64,000 nt of DNA, taken from Paenibacillus bouchesdurhonensis (GTDB taxonomy: Bacteria > Bacillota > Bacilli > Paenibacillales > Paenibacillaceae). The notes beneath the pieces were generated by a model. That model was given only the letters and a program-made list of their open reading frames with translations. It had not been told where the DNA came from and did no database searches. The stretch lies in assembly GCF_900155685.1 (NCBI RefSeq), contig NZ_LT732547.1:929043-993042 (forward strand), written 5' to 3'. Shown in pieces: positions 35,210 to 45,299 of this stretch; within the stretch, counting starts at the first letter, position 1; each line of letters opens with the position of its first letter. The position numbers and the translations under genes were made by a program.

Positions 35210-35229
35210 ATCTCCCCCATGGGGGAGAT
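35210..35229. repeat. Perfect 20-bp palindrome
   Basis: ATCTCCCCCATGGGGGAGAT reads the same on both strands. It lies between the IS256 remnant and the convergent end of the response-regulator gene, 91 bp from that stop. It could act as a hairpin at the end of the minus-strand operon or be a mobile-element relic. Confidence 0.6.
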
Positions 35230-35319
35230 TCTCTATAAACGACTTTACGCTAAATTTATTGACAGACCCAATCACCTTGATCGACTTATTAGATACAGAA
35301 GTTTACGACTTTTACTCGA

Positions 35320-36921
35320 TCATCGTCTTGTTAAACTATTCCGATATTGATTCGGGGTTAACCCTGTGTACTTTCTGAAAACTTGAGAGAAATATTTTTC
35401 ATCCTGATAACCGACTTGATAGGCGATCGCACTAATTTTGATCCCTGGATTAGAGAGCAATTCAGTTGCATGGTCGATTCGTATTTGATGCAAATACTCC
35501 AAAAATCCCATGTTTAATTTCTGCTTAAAAAGAATGCCTAGATAACCAGGAGTTATGAAAATTTCTCTTGCTACTGTGTTTCGGCTAATATCTTTGTTGT
35601 AATTTTGGTTTATATAAGCCAGAGCTTCTTGAAATATTCTATTATTGTTTTTGGAGGAGTTCATATGATCATTTATTCTGAACATAATTCCTGTTATTAC
35701 ATTTTTAATCACATCTATACTTGAACTAGTGAGGATCTTTGGCAGCTTCGAGAAATCTTCTTCAAAGATTTCATCGGTATTTATGTTTTTTTCAATACAA
35801 AAGTGAAACAAACTAAAAGCTAGAGCCAGCATGGAGTTGTGAACATGGCTTCTCGAACTACTTTCGGGCTTTAATGCATCATGAAATACATTAAACTTCT
35901 CAACCATTACTTCCTGGTTACCTGAGATAATGGCTTGAATAATAGCTTTCTCTTCAGATAGGGGATATGAAGTAGCTTCCTCTGTATCCTCCTCCATGTA
36001 ATTTACGATTTTTTGTGAGCCTTTAAGAAACCGCTTTTCTAGTGCATTTACAGATTCACGATAAGATGTATGGAGGTGTGATATCCCTTTGTCGAGACTT
36101 CCTACGCCTATCGAAACTGTTAGTGGAAGATATTGACTAACTCTCATTTGTAACTTCGTCATAATCTCTTGGGATTTTTTAGTATCAATCCACTGATCTG
36201 TGTTCAGAATCGATATAATGGTATCTTGATGTTCAAAGGCAGCACAGACGAGCGTATGAGAGAGCACTTCTTCCGTAATATTTTTAATTGCAAACTTAAA
36301 CAGTTCAATTTCCTCATAATCATATTTTTGCTCCAATGTATAGAAATTATCAATTTCAAGTACCAGAACACCGAATAGCATCTTTGGAAATGTAATATTG
36401 TTGAGGCCTAGCATCAACTCAAGACGATCAGTTGGGAGACGCTCTGATAATAGTACCAGTCGATTTAATGTTCGTTCCCTTAATAAAGGCAAGCTATTCT
36501 GAAAACCCACACGTAATTTCTCCATAGCCTCATTTTGCTTTTTATCCTCGTTAATATTGATTGCTTGTTTCTTGACAATTTCCAGAATCTCATCTGGACG
36601 ACTAGGTTTTAATAAATATTCGCAAGTGCCGAAAGTCATAGCTTTTTGAGCATAAACAAAATCATCGTAACCACTATAAATAATGTTACGAATGCTAGGG
36701 TATAATCTCGATACTTCCTTTATTAAATCAAGGCCGTCCATAACGGGCATTCGAATGTCCGTGATAATGATGTCGACTGAATTTTGTTCAAGAATTTTCA
36801 GTGCTTCGCTCCCATCGCAAGCTTCACCTGCAATTTGGATATCATGCGCATTCCAGTCAATCACATTTCGTATTCCTTCACGAGCACGTCTTTCATCGTC
36901 AACAATTAATAGGCTAATCAT
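35320..36921 (-). CDS. AraC-type response regulator of the second locus
   Basis: 533 residues. The receiver domain has phosphorylation site Asp55 (IIITDIRMPVMDG), acidic residues D8-D9 and Lys in YLLKPSRPDE. A middle region of unassigned fold follows. The C-terminal AraC double helix-turn-helix contains ISRNTVAREIFITPGYLGIL and ISAIAYQVGYQDEKYFSQVF. It overlaps the kinase gene by 8 bp, so the pair is translationally coupled. It is AT-richer than the first regulator and only distantly similar, so the two loci are not recent copies. Likely target: the divergent binding-protein operon. Confidence 0.93.
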   Translation of the reverse strand: MISLLIVDDERRAREGIRNVIDWNAHDIQIAGEACDGSEALKILEQNSVDIIITDIRMPVMDGLDLIKEVSRLYPSIRNIIYSGYDDFVYAQKAMTFGTCEYLLKPSRPDEILEIVKKQAININEDKKQNEAMEKLRVGFQNSLPLLRERTLNRLVLLSERLPTDRLELMLGLNNITFPKMLFGVLVLEIDNFYTLEQKYDYEEIELFKFAIKNITEEVLSHTLVCAAFEHQDTIISILNTDQWIDTKKSQEIMTKLQMRVSQYLPLTVSIGVGSLDKGISHLHTSYRESVNALEKRFLKGSQKIVNYMEEDTEEATSYPLSEEKAIIQAIISGNQEVMVEKFNVFHDALKPESSSRSHVHNSMLALAFSLFHFCIEKNINTDEIFEEDFSKLPKILTSSSIDVIKNVITGIMFRINDHMNSSKNNNRIFQEALAYINQNYNKDISRNTVAREIFITPGYLGILFKQKLNMGFLEYLHQIRIDHATELLSNPGIKISAIAYQVGYQDEKYFSQVFRKYTGLTPNQYRNSLTRR

Positions 36922-38731
36922 TGATGTTCACCCTCTCCTGCTTTAATGGAACTCGAAGAAATACTTTTGTACCGACACCAATTTGACTTTCTATTCTAAG
37001 CGTAAATTGATCATTGTAAAAGTGCTTTAAACGTGAAAATACATTGTGAATTCCGTAACCGCTGGTATCGCTGGAAAGATTGGAATTACTCTGTGGGACG
37101 TAATCCATAATCTTATATATTGTTGATTCATCCATCCCGACTCCATTGTCTTCTATTATAAATTCAAGATTGTTGTCTGCTAGATGACAAGAAACTTTAA
37201 CTATACCGCCTTCATGCCTTTTTTCAATTCCATGGGTTATTGCGTTCTCAATAAAAGGTTGAAGGATCAGTTTTAGAATGACGTATTGGTCCAGCTCAGT
37301 CGGAATTTCAATTTGATAATGCAGCTTTTCCTCAAATCTCATCCTCTGAAGCGCAAGATAATGGCCGATAAGTTCTTTTTCCTTCGCTACACTTGTGAGA
37401 CTGCTGCCACGGTTTAAGTTAAGCCTAAATAACCGCGAAAGGCTAATAATCATATCGGAAATTTTTTTGTTCTCTGAAGTCTGAGCTTCCCAAAAGATTG
37501 TATCTAACATGTTATAGAGAAAATGGGGGTTTATTTGAGCTTGCAATGCTTTAAGCTCCGCCTCTTTTTCACTAATTTTTAGCATGTACACATCATTTAC
37601 TAATGTACTGATCCTTGAAACCATACTGTTAAATCCCCTGCCAAGTTCACCGATCTCATCCCGGTATTTAATATCCACCCGTTCCTTAAAATTACCATTT
37701 TGGAATCGCTTCATAGATCGCTGCAAAGTTTTAATCGGTGCTGTAAGAAAGATTGTGCTCACCAGCATTATTGGCAAGCTAAGGATTAAGCAGACAACAA
37801 TTAAGATGAGTACAAATTCTTTTATTGTGCTCAACTCATTGGTGAGAAAAGCAAAAGGAACCGTGTAAAAAATACGCCATCCCAGGGAATCCATCGTGCT
37901 ATAAGTGACTAACAGCTTTGCTCCATTAATCGAAACGATTTTAGTCCCTGTTTTCGTTTGAATATCTATATCGCTTAAGATTTTAAAGAATTTATCCGTC
38001 TGATATTGTGGCATTCCTGCTTGCAATAGTGGTGTGCCATTCTGATCTAGCATGACGATACCATGTTCATTATCATAAAGATTTTCAAGGTAAATTTTTC
38101 GAACCGTGTCCGAATGAATGCCGACAAATAACAGTCCGATATGATCACCGTTGTAAACATTACGTACAATTCTGCTCATGCCAATCATTTCACTCGGGTT
38201 GTGGTGGAAAAAAATATCTTGATTGTCGGTTGAAGAAAACCAATAGGGCGCGCCATTTTTCTGCTTTATTTCTGAATAAATGGAACTATCATGAATATTA
38301 GAAAGTGGGTAGGGAATGCCGCCGTAACCAGTGGATTCGCTGAATAAAGGACTATCTGCAGTCCCGTACAGAGATAAGTAATCAAAAATGCTGGTAGTCA
38401 GCATGTAAGCCATAATGGAGGCTGTTGGCCCATCATATAGAGTACTTTCAAGTGATTGACCGGAGCTTCCTTTTTGAGAAAGTTTGGATTGAACAGGCTG
38501 AGAGGAAATAAATATGGTTGCCCAGTCCTCAATTTGTTTTCGCATGGCAGAAATACCGTTCCCGATCTGTGCGATCATCCCGATGTTAGTCACGCTTACT
38601 TTATCGATAATTTCTTTTTTGACAGTCTGGTAAGAATAAATACCAATCGATAGTGTGATAAGAGTAATAACCGAATAAAAAGTAATGAAAATTTTTAGAC
38701 GAATGCTTAAATCTAAGAAGAGTCTTTTCAC
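36914..38731 (-). CDS. Sensor histidine kinase of the second locus (YesM-like)
   Basis: About 605 residues. A membrane helix near the N-terminus, an extracellular sensor region, a second helix (EFVLILIVVCLILSLPIMLV), HAMP, then the kinase core. The phosphoacceptor His403 lies in QAQINPHFLYNMLDTIFW, the N box in FIENAITHGIE, the G1 box in IEDNGVGMDE, and the G2 box in SGYGIHNVFSRL. The GTG at 38731 is preferred because AAGGA lies about 10 nt upstream; an in-frame TTG at 38755 is the alternative. Divergent from the binding-protein gene, it probably senses the sugar that protein binds. Confidence 0.92.
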   Translation of the reverse strand: MKRLFLDLSIRLKIFITFYSVITLITLSIGIYSYQTVKKEIIDKVSVTNIGMIAQIGNGISAMRKQIEDWATIFISSQPVQSKLSQKGSSGQSLESTLYDGPTASIMAYMLTTSIFDYLSLYGTADSPLFSESTGYGGIPYPLSNIHDSSIYSEIKQKNGAPYWFSSTDNQDIFFHHNPSEMIGMSRIVRNVYNGDHIGLLFVGIHSDTVRKIYLENLYDNEHGIVMLDQNGTPLLQAGMPQYQTDKFFKILSDIDIQTKTGTKIVSINGAKLLVTYSTMDSLGWRIFYTVPFAFLTNELSTIKEFVLILIVVCLILSLPIMLVSTIFLTAPIKTLQRSMKRFQNGNFKERVDIKYRDEIGELGRGFNSMVSRISTLVNDVYMLKISEKEAELKALQAQINPHFLYNMLDTIFWEAQTSENKKISDMIISLSRLFRLNLNRGSSLTSVAKEKELIGHYLALQRMRFEEKLHYQIEIPTELDQYVILKLILQPFIENAITHGIEKRHEGGIVKVSCHLADNNLEFIIEDNGVGMDESTIYKIMDYVPQSNSNLSSDTSGYGIHNVFSRLKHFYNDQFTLRIESQIGVGTKVFLRVPLKQERVNIND

Positions 38732-38919
38732 TGGTTTACAGTCCTTCCTTATCAAGTGTCACAAAATCAATTATAAACACGTATTTGGAGCAGGAACAAT
38801 GAGAGTAGTGTTATAGTTGCGAAACTTCAACCTTACTGTCTTTTTCTCGACTGACTCTTCAAGATGTGCATGATAAGATTGCTCACATAGCGAGATATTA
38901 AACTTCAAGGGGGATTAAA

Positions 38920-40260
38920 ATGATTAGAAGGGCTACAGTTAAGTTGCTACTCACAACCTTGGTAATGGTAATTTTGTTGGCTGCTTGCGGCAGTAATGAC
39001 AATGGCAATTCAGGTTCTAACTCGGCTACAGATTCTGCAGAGCAAGCAAAAAAAGTTACACTGCGTTTCTTCTCGAACCTGCCGGATCGGAAAACTGGAC
39101 AAGGTCTGGCTGAACAAACGATTATTGATAACTTCATGAAAGAAAATCCGAATGTGAAAATCGAGGTCGAAGCACTAGGGGGAGAAGCTCAGGGGAACAA
39201 GCTTAGAACTTATATGGCGTCAAATGAACCGATTGATATCACCATGGTAACTGGTGGAGCAAATCTGGACACGCTAAGACAGGCTGGATATGTAAAAGAA
39301 CTGAACCCAGCAGATTACAGCGGTGATGAATTTGGTTTCCTTCCGGGTTCGTTTCAGAATTTTACGTTTGATGGCAAACTGTATGCTTTGCCTAGGAACA
39401 GTGACTTTGAAATCATTTATTACAATAAAAAACTATTTGAGGATAATGGTATACAAGTACCGACAACGATTGACGAACTGATTGCTTCTGCGAAAGAATT
39501 CCGTGCGAAGGGAATCATTCCGATGTCCATGTTTGGTAAGGATCTGTGGAATTTGGGGGAAATGTACCAAAATATTGTTGCGCGGGTAAGCGGTGATCAG
39601 CAAGCCATTCTGGATGCAGTTGAAGGCAAATTGTCTTTCAAAGATGATCCCGCTTTCCTAGAAGGTGCGAAAATCTTCAAGCAGTTAGTGGATGCAGGTC
39701 TGTTTCAAGATGGCTTTATGACAGCGGATTACGGAATGTCTCAAAATTTGTTTACACAAGGAAGAGCTGCAATGTGGTATTCGGGCTCTTGGGAAGCCGG
39801 AATGGCGACCAATAATGACCTTTCCGAAGAGTTCCGTGCGAACCTTAATGTTGCGAGCTTCCCGGTCGTAGAAGGCGGAAAAGGAAAAGCTACCGACCTG
39901 CAAGCTTGGAATGGTGGGGGTCTTGCTTTGGTCGCGGCTTCCAAGCATCCTGAAGAAGCCAAGAAATTTTTTGACTACATGATGAGTGCCCAACAATGGC
40001 CAAAATATGGTTGGGAACTTGGGGGGCTATTCCCGGCGCAAAAGTTTGAATTAACAGGTGATGAACCCGAGGTACAAAGAAAAATGAATGATATGCTAGG
40101 AAATGCAACCTCCACTCCTGGGAGTTCCTGGATTGATCATGGTACTGCGGCCTTCAAAGACGATACCAATAACTTATTCGGTGCATTCGCAAGCGGCTCA
40201 ATTACACCTGAACAGCTGATCGACAAGTTGCAGGAAGTGTCCGAAAAACAAAGAAAATAG
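38920..40260 (+). CDS. Sugar-binding lipoprotein of the second ABC importer
   Basis: 446 residues with signal peptide and lipobox LLAACGSN, a short Asn/Ser linker and a family-1 solute-binding domain (VTLRFFSNLPDRKTGQGLAE; LRQAGYVKELNP; YALPRNSDFEIIYYNKKLFE). AAGGGGG precedes the ATG. It heads the operon of two permeases and glycosidases. The ligand is probably a beta-galactoside, inferred from the GH42 and GH35-like genes. Confidence 0.92.
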   Translation: MIRRATVKLLLTTLVMVILLAACGSNDNGNSGSNSATDSAEQAKKVTLRFFSNLPDRKTGQGLAEQTIIDNFMKENPNVKIEVEALGGEAQGNKLRTYMASNEPIDITMVTGGANLDTLRQAGYVKELNPADYSGDEFGFLPGSFQNFTFDGKLYALPRNSDFEIIYYNKKLFEDNGIQVPTTIDELIASAKEFRAKGIIPMSMFGKDLWNLGEMYQNIVARVSGDQQAILDAVEGKLSFKDDPAFLEGAKIFKQLVDAGLFQDGFMTADYGMSQNLFTQGRAAMWYSGSWEAGMATNNDLSEEFRANLNVASFPVVEGGKGKATDLQAWNGGGLALVAASKHPEEAKKFFDYMMSAQQWPKYGWELGGLFPAQKFELTGDEPEVQRKMNDMLGNATSTPGSSWIDHGTAAFKDDTNNLFGAFASGSITPEQLIDKLQEVSEKQRK

Positions 40261-40269
40261 GTTGCACCA

Positions 40270-40303
40270 AGTATAGGGTAGGACGAGGCCTATCCCATAT
40301 ACT
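40270..40303 (+). terminator. Hairpin between binding-protein and permease genes
   Basis: AGTATAGGGTAGG (40270-40282) pairs with CCTATCCCATATACT (40289-40303) with two small bulges and a 6-nt loop. There is only a weak T stretch after it. It probably protects the 3' end of the binding-protein message or limits read-through, giving more binding protein than permease. Confidence 0.6.
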
Positions 40304-40332
40304 TTCATTAACAACTCGAGGTGGAGCATCAC

Positions 40333-41223
40333 ATGCAGAAAATACTCGGTAATAAACTTTCAATATTTATATTTGTGCTACCTGGCATATTACTATTTAT
40401 ACTAATGTTACTTGCCCCGATCGTTTTGAGTGGTTTTTATTCTTTCACAGAAACGATGGGGCCAGGTACGAAGATTGCAATGGTTGGATGGGATAACTAC
40501 CGGAATTTGCTTTTTCACGACCCGCGTTTTTGGATTTCGTTGAGGAATGCTCTTTTACTCGGGCTCGGCTTTATATTTGTTCAACATCCGCTTTGTATCT
40601 TGTTTGCACTATTGCTGGATCGGATCGGAGGCAAGGGAGAGAAAGCATTCAGAACTATTTTCTTTATCCCCTGTGTCATTTCGATAGTCGTAATCTCCAA
40701 AATGTGGCTGTCTATTCTTGATCCTAGTTTTGGTGTATTCAATAAGTTTCTTACTTCAATCGGGTTAGGATCATTGAATCATGCCTGGTTGGCGGATCCA
40801 AACACGGCGCTTTGGTCTTTGCTTCTAATCTTAATCTGGTGGGGATTCGGTTGGGGACTGCTGTATTATTATGCCGGTGTCAAGGGGATTCCAGAGGATG
40901 TGTATGAAGCTGCACGTATAGATGGTGCTTCCGGAATCAAACTTCATTGGAAAATCACGATTCCTCTCTTATCCCCAATGATTTCGGTTCAGGTCACACT
41001 GGCAATTGTCATGGCTTTAAAGCAAATGGAGGGTGTGTATTTAACTACAGGTGGCGGTCCTGGAGATGCAACGCAATTTTTAGGTGTTTATTTATATACA
41101 AAGGCATTCACAGCCAACGAATTCGGATATGCTAACGCGATATCTATCATGTTTGTTATTATCTGTCTAATTGCTTCTTATATCAGTAATAAAATCACGA
41201 GTCGCAACTCTGTGGAATATTAG
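40333..41223 (+). CDS. Sugar ABC transporter permease (MalF/UgpA type)
   Basis: 296 residues with six membrane helices. The EAA loop is YEAARIDGASGIKLHWKITI followed by PLLSP. The ATG at 40333 has GAGGTGGAG 7 nt upstream; an in-frame GTG 12 bp earlier lies inside that site. It pairs with the next gene as a CUT1-type importer without its own ATPase gene. Confidence 0.93.
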   Translation: MQKILGNKLSIFIFVLPGILLFILMLLAPIVLSGFYSFTETMGPGTKIAMVGWDNYRNLLFHDPRFWISLRNALLLGLGFIFVQHPLCILFALLLDRIGGKGEKAFRTIFFIPCVISIVVISKMWLSILDPSFGVFNKFLTSIGLGSLNHAWLADPNTALWSLLLILIWWGFGWGLLYYYAGVKGIPEDVYEAARIDGASGIKLHWKITIPLLSPMISVQVTLAIVMALKQMEGVYLTTGGGPGDATQFLGVYLYTKAFTANEFGYANAISIMFVIICLIASYISNKITSRNSVEY

Positions 41224-41233
41224 GGGTGGCAGG

Positions 41234-42058
41234 ATGAAATCATTTAAGAAGACGTGCATATGGGTATTTTTTATCCTTGCTGCTGTCGTGCAGTTGTTCC
41301 CGCTTATTTGGTTGGTTAATTACTCTTTCCTGGATACCAACCAATTTTTTTCAGACGAATTGATAAAGTGGCCAACCTCGCCCAAGTGGGAAAATTACGT
41401 AAATGCGTGGGTGGATGGAAAATTTTTAAAATACTTGTTAAACAGTATCGTTGTCTCAGGAGTCTCGATTCTTCTTACGATTGTAATATCAGTGATGCTG
41501 TCATTCGCTTTCACTCGAATGAAGTGGAAATTACGAGGGCTCTTTTTCGGAATTATTCTGCTGGGTATAATGATTCCGGTTCATGCAACATTGCTGCCTA
41601 ACTTTGTCATTCTCAAGAAATTAGCGTTAACGGATACTTACTGGGCATTAATTCTGCCATATACGGCGGTGAATGTACCACTAGGAATGTTCATGCTTTC
41701 CGGATTTATGCGTTCTATTCCGGGCGCGCTTGAGGAATCGGCGGTCATTGACGGGTCCGGGATTTTTAGGCTCGTATTTCAAATTGTTCTCCCAATGATG
41801 AAGCCTGCCGTTGTCACGGTTGGAATTAACTCCTTTTTATTTTGTTGGAATGAATTCATTCTGGCATCAACGTTCTTAAGCAGGGATACTTATAAAACCC
41901 TACCGTTTGCTGTTCAGAACTTCACAGGTATGTACTCATCGGATTATGGATCCCAGTTTGCCGTAATGGTGTTGATATCGATACCGGCAATAATTATTTA
42001 CGCGCTATTTAATGAGCAGATTACGAAGGGAATTACGGCAGGTGCGGTAAAAGGATAA
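41234..42058 (+). CDS. Sugar ABC transporter permease (MalG/UgpE type)
   Basis: 274 residues, six helices, EAA loop LEESAVIDGSGIFRLVFQIV and the family C-terminus EQITKGITAGAVKG. The ATG at 41234, 10 bp after the first permease, is chosen; an upstream in-frame extension would run through the first permease gene. The 150 bp to the GH42 gene hold a small inverted repeat (AGTGCT/AGCACT) and no gene. Confidence 0.92.
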   Translation: MKSFKKTCIWVFFILAAVVQLFPLIWLVNYSFLDTNQFFSDELIKWPTSPKWENYVNAWVDGKFLKYLLNSIVVSGVSILLTIVISVMLSFAFTRMKWKLRGLFFGIILLGIMIPVHATLLPNFVILKKLALTDTYWALILPYTAVNVPLGMFMLSGFMRSIPGALEESAVIDGSGIFRLVFQIVLPMMKPAVVTVGINSFLFCWNEFILASTFLSRDTYKTLPFAVQNFTGMYSSDYGSQFAVMVLISIPAIIIYALFNEQITKGITAGAVKG

Positions 42059-42209
42059 ATTTATATGCCATACCGCAACTCCATGGATGGCGATTTGACC
42101 GAAGCGAAGTTCGTTGTACTCTCAAGTGCTCGACCAAGCACTCCATCTTGGCCACTTATTAATTAAATTCGTTGAAATGCGTATCATTAGCAAAAGGAGC
42201 TACTAAGAA

Positions 42210-44219
42210 ATGATTAGAAAACTTCTATATGGTGTTGCCTATTATGATGAATATATGCCCTGCGACAGACTGGATGAAGATATTCGATTAATGAAGAAAG
42301 CCGGTATTAATGTGATTCGTATCGCGGAATCGACATGGAGTACTCACGAACCGCAGAACGGCGTATTTGATTTCCGTTCTGTGGATCGTGTCCTTGACGC
42401 GATGCATGCCGCAGACATAAGTGTGATTGTTGGAACTCCAACATACGCGGTTCCCACTTGGATGGTAAAGGAGCATCCTGAAGTCCTTGCCGTAACGCCG
42501 CTGGGGCCGGGGAAATATGGTGCCAGGCAAATTATGGACATTACAAACCCGGTGTATCTATTTTATGCGGAGCGGATTATCCGTATGCTGATCTCGAGAG
42601 TAGCTGGTCATCCTGCCGTCATCGGCTTTCAGACAGATAACGAAACGAAGCACTACAACACGGCAGGTCCAAACGTACAGCTTCAATTTGTCAAATACTT
42701 GCGAGAGAAATTTGGATCACTTGATGAGATCAATCGGCGGTTTGGCCTGGACTATTGGAGCAATCGCATCAACAGTTGGGAGGACTTCCCCTCTGTCATT
42801 GGCACGATTAACGGCAGCTTAGGTGCAGAATTTGCGCGTTTTCAGAGGAAACTTGTCACAAACTTTCTTGCATGGCAGGTTGCCATCGTTAACGAATATA
42901 AACAACCTCACCAGTTCGTAACGCAAAACTTCGACTTCGATTGGCGAGGTCATTCTTACGGCATACAGCCGTCGGTGGATCACTTTGAAGCCGTGAAACC
43001 ATTCGACATTGCCGGTGTTGATATCTACCATCCGTCGCAAAGCGAACTGACCGGTATCGAGGTATCGTTTGGCGGAGATATGGCACGTTCGTTGAAACGA
43101 TCGAACTATCTTGTTCTTGAAACACAGGCACAAGCATTTCCAAACTGGACGCCATACCCCGGCCAACTCCGGTTGCTTGCATTCAGTCATATAGCGTCTG
43201 GCGCTTCCATGGTTGCTTATTGGCATTGGCACTCGATCCATAACTCATTCGAGACTTATTGGAAAGGCTTGTTGAGTCACGATCTACAGCCCAATCCCGT
43301 TTATAACGAAGCCGTTACGATAGGGCGCGATTTTGCCAGGCTATCGGGTGCATTGCTCGGATTGAAAAAAACGAATCATGTGGCCGTCATGGTTAGTAAC
43401 GAAGCGTTAACGGCGATGGAATGGTTTAAGCTTCCTGACGGCCGAACGTATAACGATGTCGTTCGCCGGATGTACGATGAGCTTTATAAAATGAATGTGT
43501 CCTGCGACTTTATTCAACCGAATTTCGATAATTTGGACGAATACAAACTGATCGTCGTGCCTGCGCTTTACGCCGTGACGGACGAAGCTTTGGAGCGATT
43601 GAATGCTTATACGGCAAAAGGTGGCCATGTCGTCTACTCCTTCAAGAGTGGCTTTGCAGACGATATGGTGAAGGTGAGGACAACAAGTCAGCCGGGCATC
43701 ATCTCCGAAGCCTGTGGTGTAACGTACAATATGTTCGTTGAACCCAAAGGAGTAGGACTTGCCGGTCCGATGTTTAACGACGAAACGGCACGGGTCGGAA
43801 CTGTCGAAAGCTTTATGGAATTGCTGACTCCTGTCTCGGAAGAGGTGGAGGTACTCGCTACCTACGTGCATCAGCATTGGGGACAATATGTGGCGGCGAC
43901 TCGTAATCGTTACGGCAAAGGTTTGGCGACTTACATCGGTGGCCTGTTCGATGCTTCTTCAATGCGTCGCATCCTACAGGAAGCTGTCAAGGCGGCAGGT
44001 TTATGGGGGACAGATCAACAATTGGCGTTCCCTCTTATTGTAAAGACGGGCGAAAGTATAGAAGGAGATACTGTACGTTTCTTTTTTAACTACTCCGACG
44101 ATACGCAAACTTTTATCTATCCTTACAAAAACGGTACGGAGTTGTTGTCTAGTGAAGAAATGAAACAAGGCGAAGAAGTCGAAATTGAGCCTTGGGGAAT
44201 GCGTATAGTTAAATGTTAA
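42210..44219 (+). CDS. GH42 beta-galactosidase
   Basis: 669 residues, the usual GH42 length: an N-terminal TIM barrel (MKKAGINVIRIAESTWSTHE), a trimerisation domain (KTNHVAVMVS) and a C-terminal small domain (EVEIEPWGMRIVK). The acid/base is Glu145 in TDNET and the nucleophile Glu304 in YLVLETQ. No signal peptide, so it acts on imported beta-galactosides in the cytoplasm. AAAAGGAG lies 13 nt before the ATG. Codon use is similar to the permeases, and it is likely part of the same operon. Confidence 0.95.
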   Translation: MIRKLLYGVAYYDEYMPCDRLDEDIRLMKKAGINVIRIAESTWSTHEPQNGVFDFRSVDRVLDAMHAADISVIVGTPTYAVPTWMVKEHPEVLAVTPLGPGKYGARQIMDITNPVYLFYAERIIRMLISRVAGHPAVIGFQTDNETKHYNTAGPNVQLQFVKYLREKFGSLDEINRRFGLDYWSNRINSWEDFPSVIGTINGSLGAEFARFQRKLVTNFLAWQVAIVNEYKQPHQFVTQNFDFDWRGHSYGIQPSVDHFEAVKPFDIAGVDIYHPSQSELTGIEVSFGGDMARSLKRSNYLVLETQAQAFPNWTPYPGQLRLLAFSHIASGASMVAYWHWHSIHNSFETYWKGLLSHDLQPNPVYNEAVTIGRDFARLSGALLGLKKTNHVAVMVSNEALTAMEWFKLPDGRTYNDVVRRMYDELYKMNVSCDFIQPNFDNLDEYKLIVVPALYAVTDEALERLNAYTAKGGHVVYSFKSGFADDMVKVRTTSQPGIISEACGVTYNMFVEPKGVGLAGPMFNDETARVGTVESFMELLTPVSEEVEVLATYVHQHWGQYVAATRNRYGKGLATYIGGLFDASSMRRILQEAVKAAGLWGTDQQLAFPLIVKTGESIEGDTVRFFFNYSDDTQTFIYPYKNGTELLSSEEMKQGEEVEIEPWGMRIVKC

Positions 44220-44239
44220 TTACATTAGGGGGAGGTGTA

Positions 44240-45115
44240 AATCATAATTTCGAGAGAAGGATAGGTTTGTGGCCAGCAGGGTTTGATTAGGATGGGGAGC
44301 TCTTCTGCAACCAGCGTTATGGCGACTGGCTGCTTAAAATCGAACAGGCCGCTATGAATCCTTGGCGCGACCCGGATTGGATGCTCCTCTCGTATGGCAA
44401 ACCGGCTACATCATCTTCTTGTATAGAAGGAAGAGAAGCGTCCAAGGCTACTGATGAAAACGTTCAAACCTGGTGGAGGGCGGCAACTAATAAACCTGGC
44501 GAATGGGTTGAAGTCGACCTCTTATATGAATGTGATGTATTTGCAGTTCATGTTAACTTTGCAGACGATACATTGACCACTTCACCACCTGAAGGTGCTG
44601 AATTTTTTGGAGATGTTCCTGTACGGCGTTACATTGATCGACATCAACATTATACAAGATGGCTTTTAGAAGGATCGGTAGATGGGCGTGAGTACTTTAT
44701 CATCGAGGATGTTGATACAGACTTATCGCATGATCTGAACGTAAGAGAAAACGGGATTAAAGCCCGGTACATTCGATGTATGGTTAATGAACTACCTTAT
44801 AACCAAGCGGCGTGAGTCTCCGGCCTACGGGTATTTGGCATAGGTGAGGGCTAACTTCCTGAGAGGGCAACCGGAATTCAGACCAACCTAGTAAGTGAAC
44901 TTGACCTTGTCGTCAGTTGGAATCAAGGAGATGCCGTTGGTTACAATGTGTTGTGGGGCTTTGCGCAAGATAAACTGTACCATAGTTATATGGTATTGGG
45001 CCGTAATGAAGTCGCGATCGGTGCATTAATTAAAGGTGAGCCGTTATATATCAGGGTTGATGCCTTTAATGAAAAGGGGATCACCGAGGGGGAAGTCTTT
45101 GCAGTAATCGAGTAA
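44240..45115 (+). pseudogene. Scar of a GH43-like glycosidase with discoidin and FN3 domains
   Basis: A strong ribosome binding site (GGGGGAGG at 44228-44235) leads only into a short broken frame. From 44291 the frame DGELFCNQRYGDWLLKIEQA resembles the end of a GH43-like catalytic domain. An F5/8 type C (discoidin, CBM32-like) domain follows (YGKPATSSSCIEGREASKAT; RYIRCMVNELPY). At 44813 a TGA and at 44852 a TAA interrupt, but the same frame goes on through VSGLRVFGIGEG, LPERATGIQ and an FN3 domain (VVSWNQGDAVGYNVLWGFAQ) to the real stop at 45113. Almost the whole catalytic domain is deleted. The region 44354-44815 alone is an open frame of 153 codons. Confidence 0.75.
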
Positions 45116-45299
45116 AAACACAATATCGAGCATGATCAAGCGGGCGAGAGAAGGACCAATGTAGTGATTCTGGTGAAAATTAGCCGGTTAGGATTGAGCC
45201 CGTATCCTTTGCGAAAACGTCCGGCCAGCGGTGCCATTCGACGTAGTTCATGTCATCTGGTATTGGTCTTGAAATAAAATATCAGGAGGAGATAGCTAA

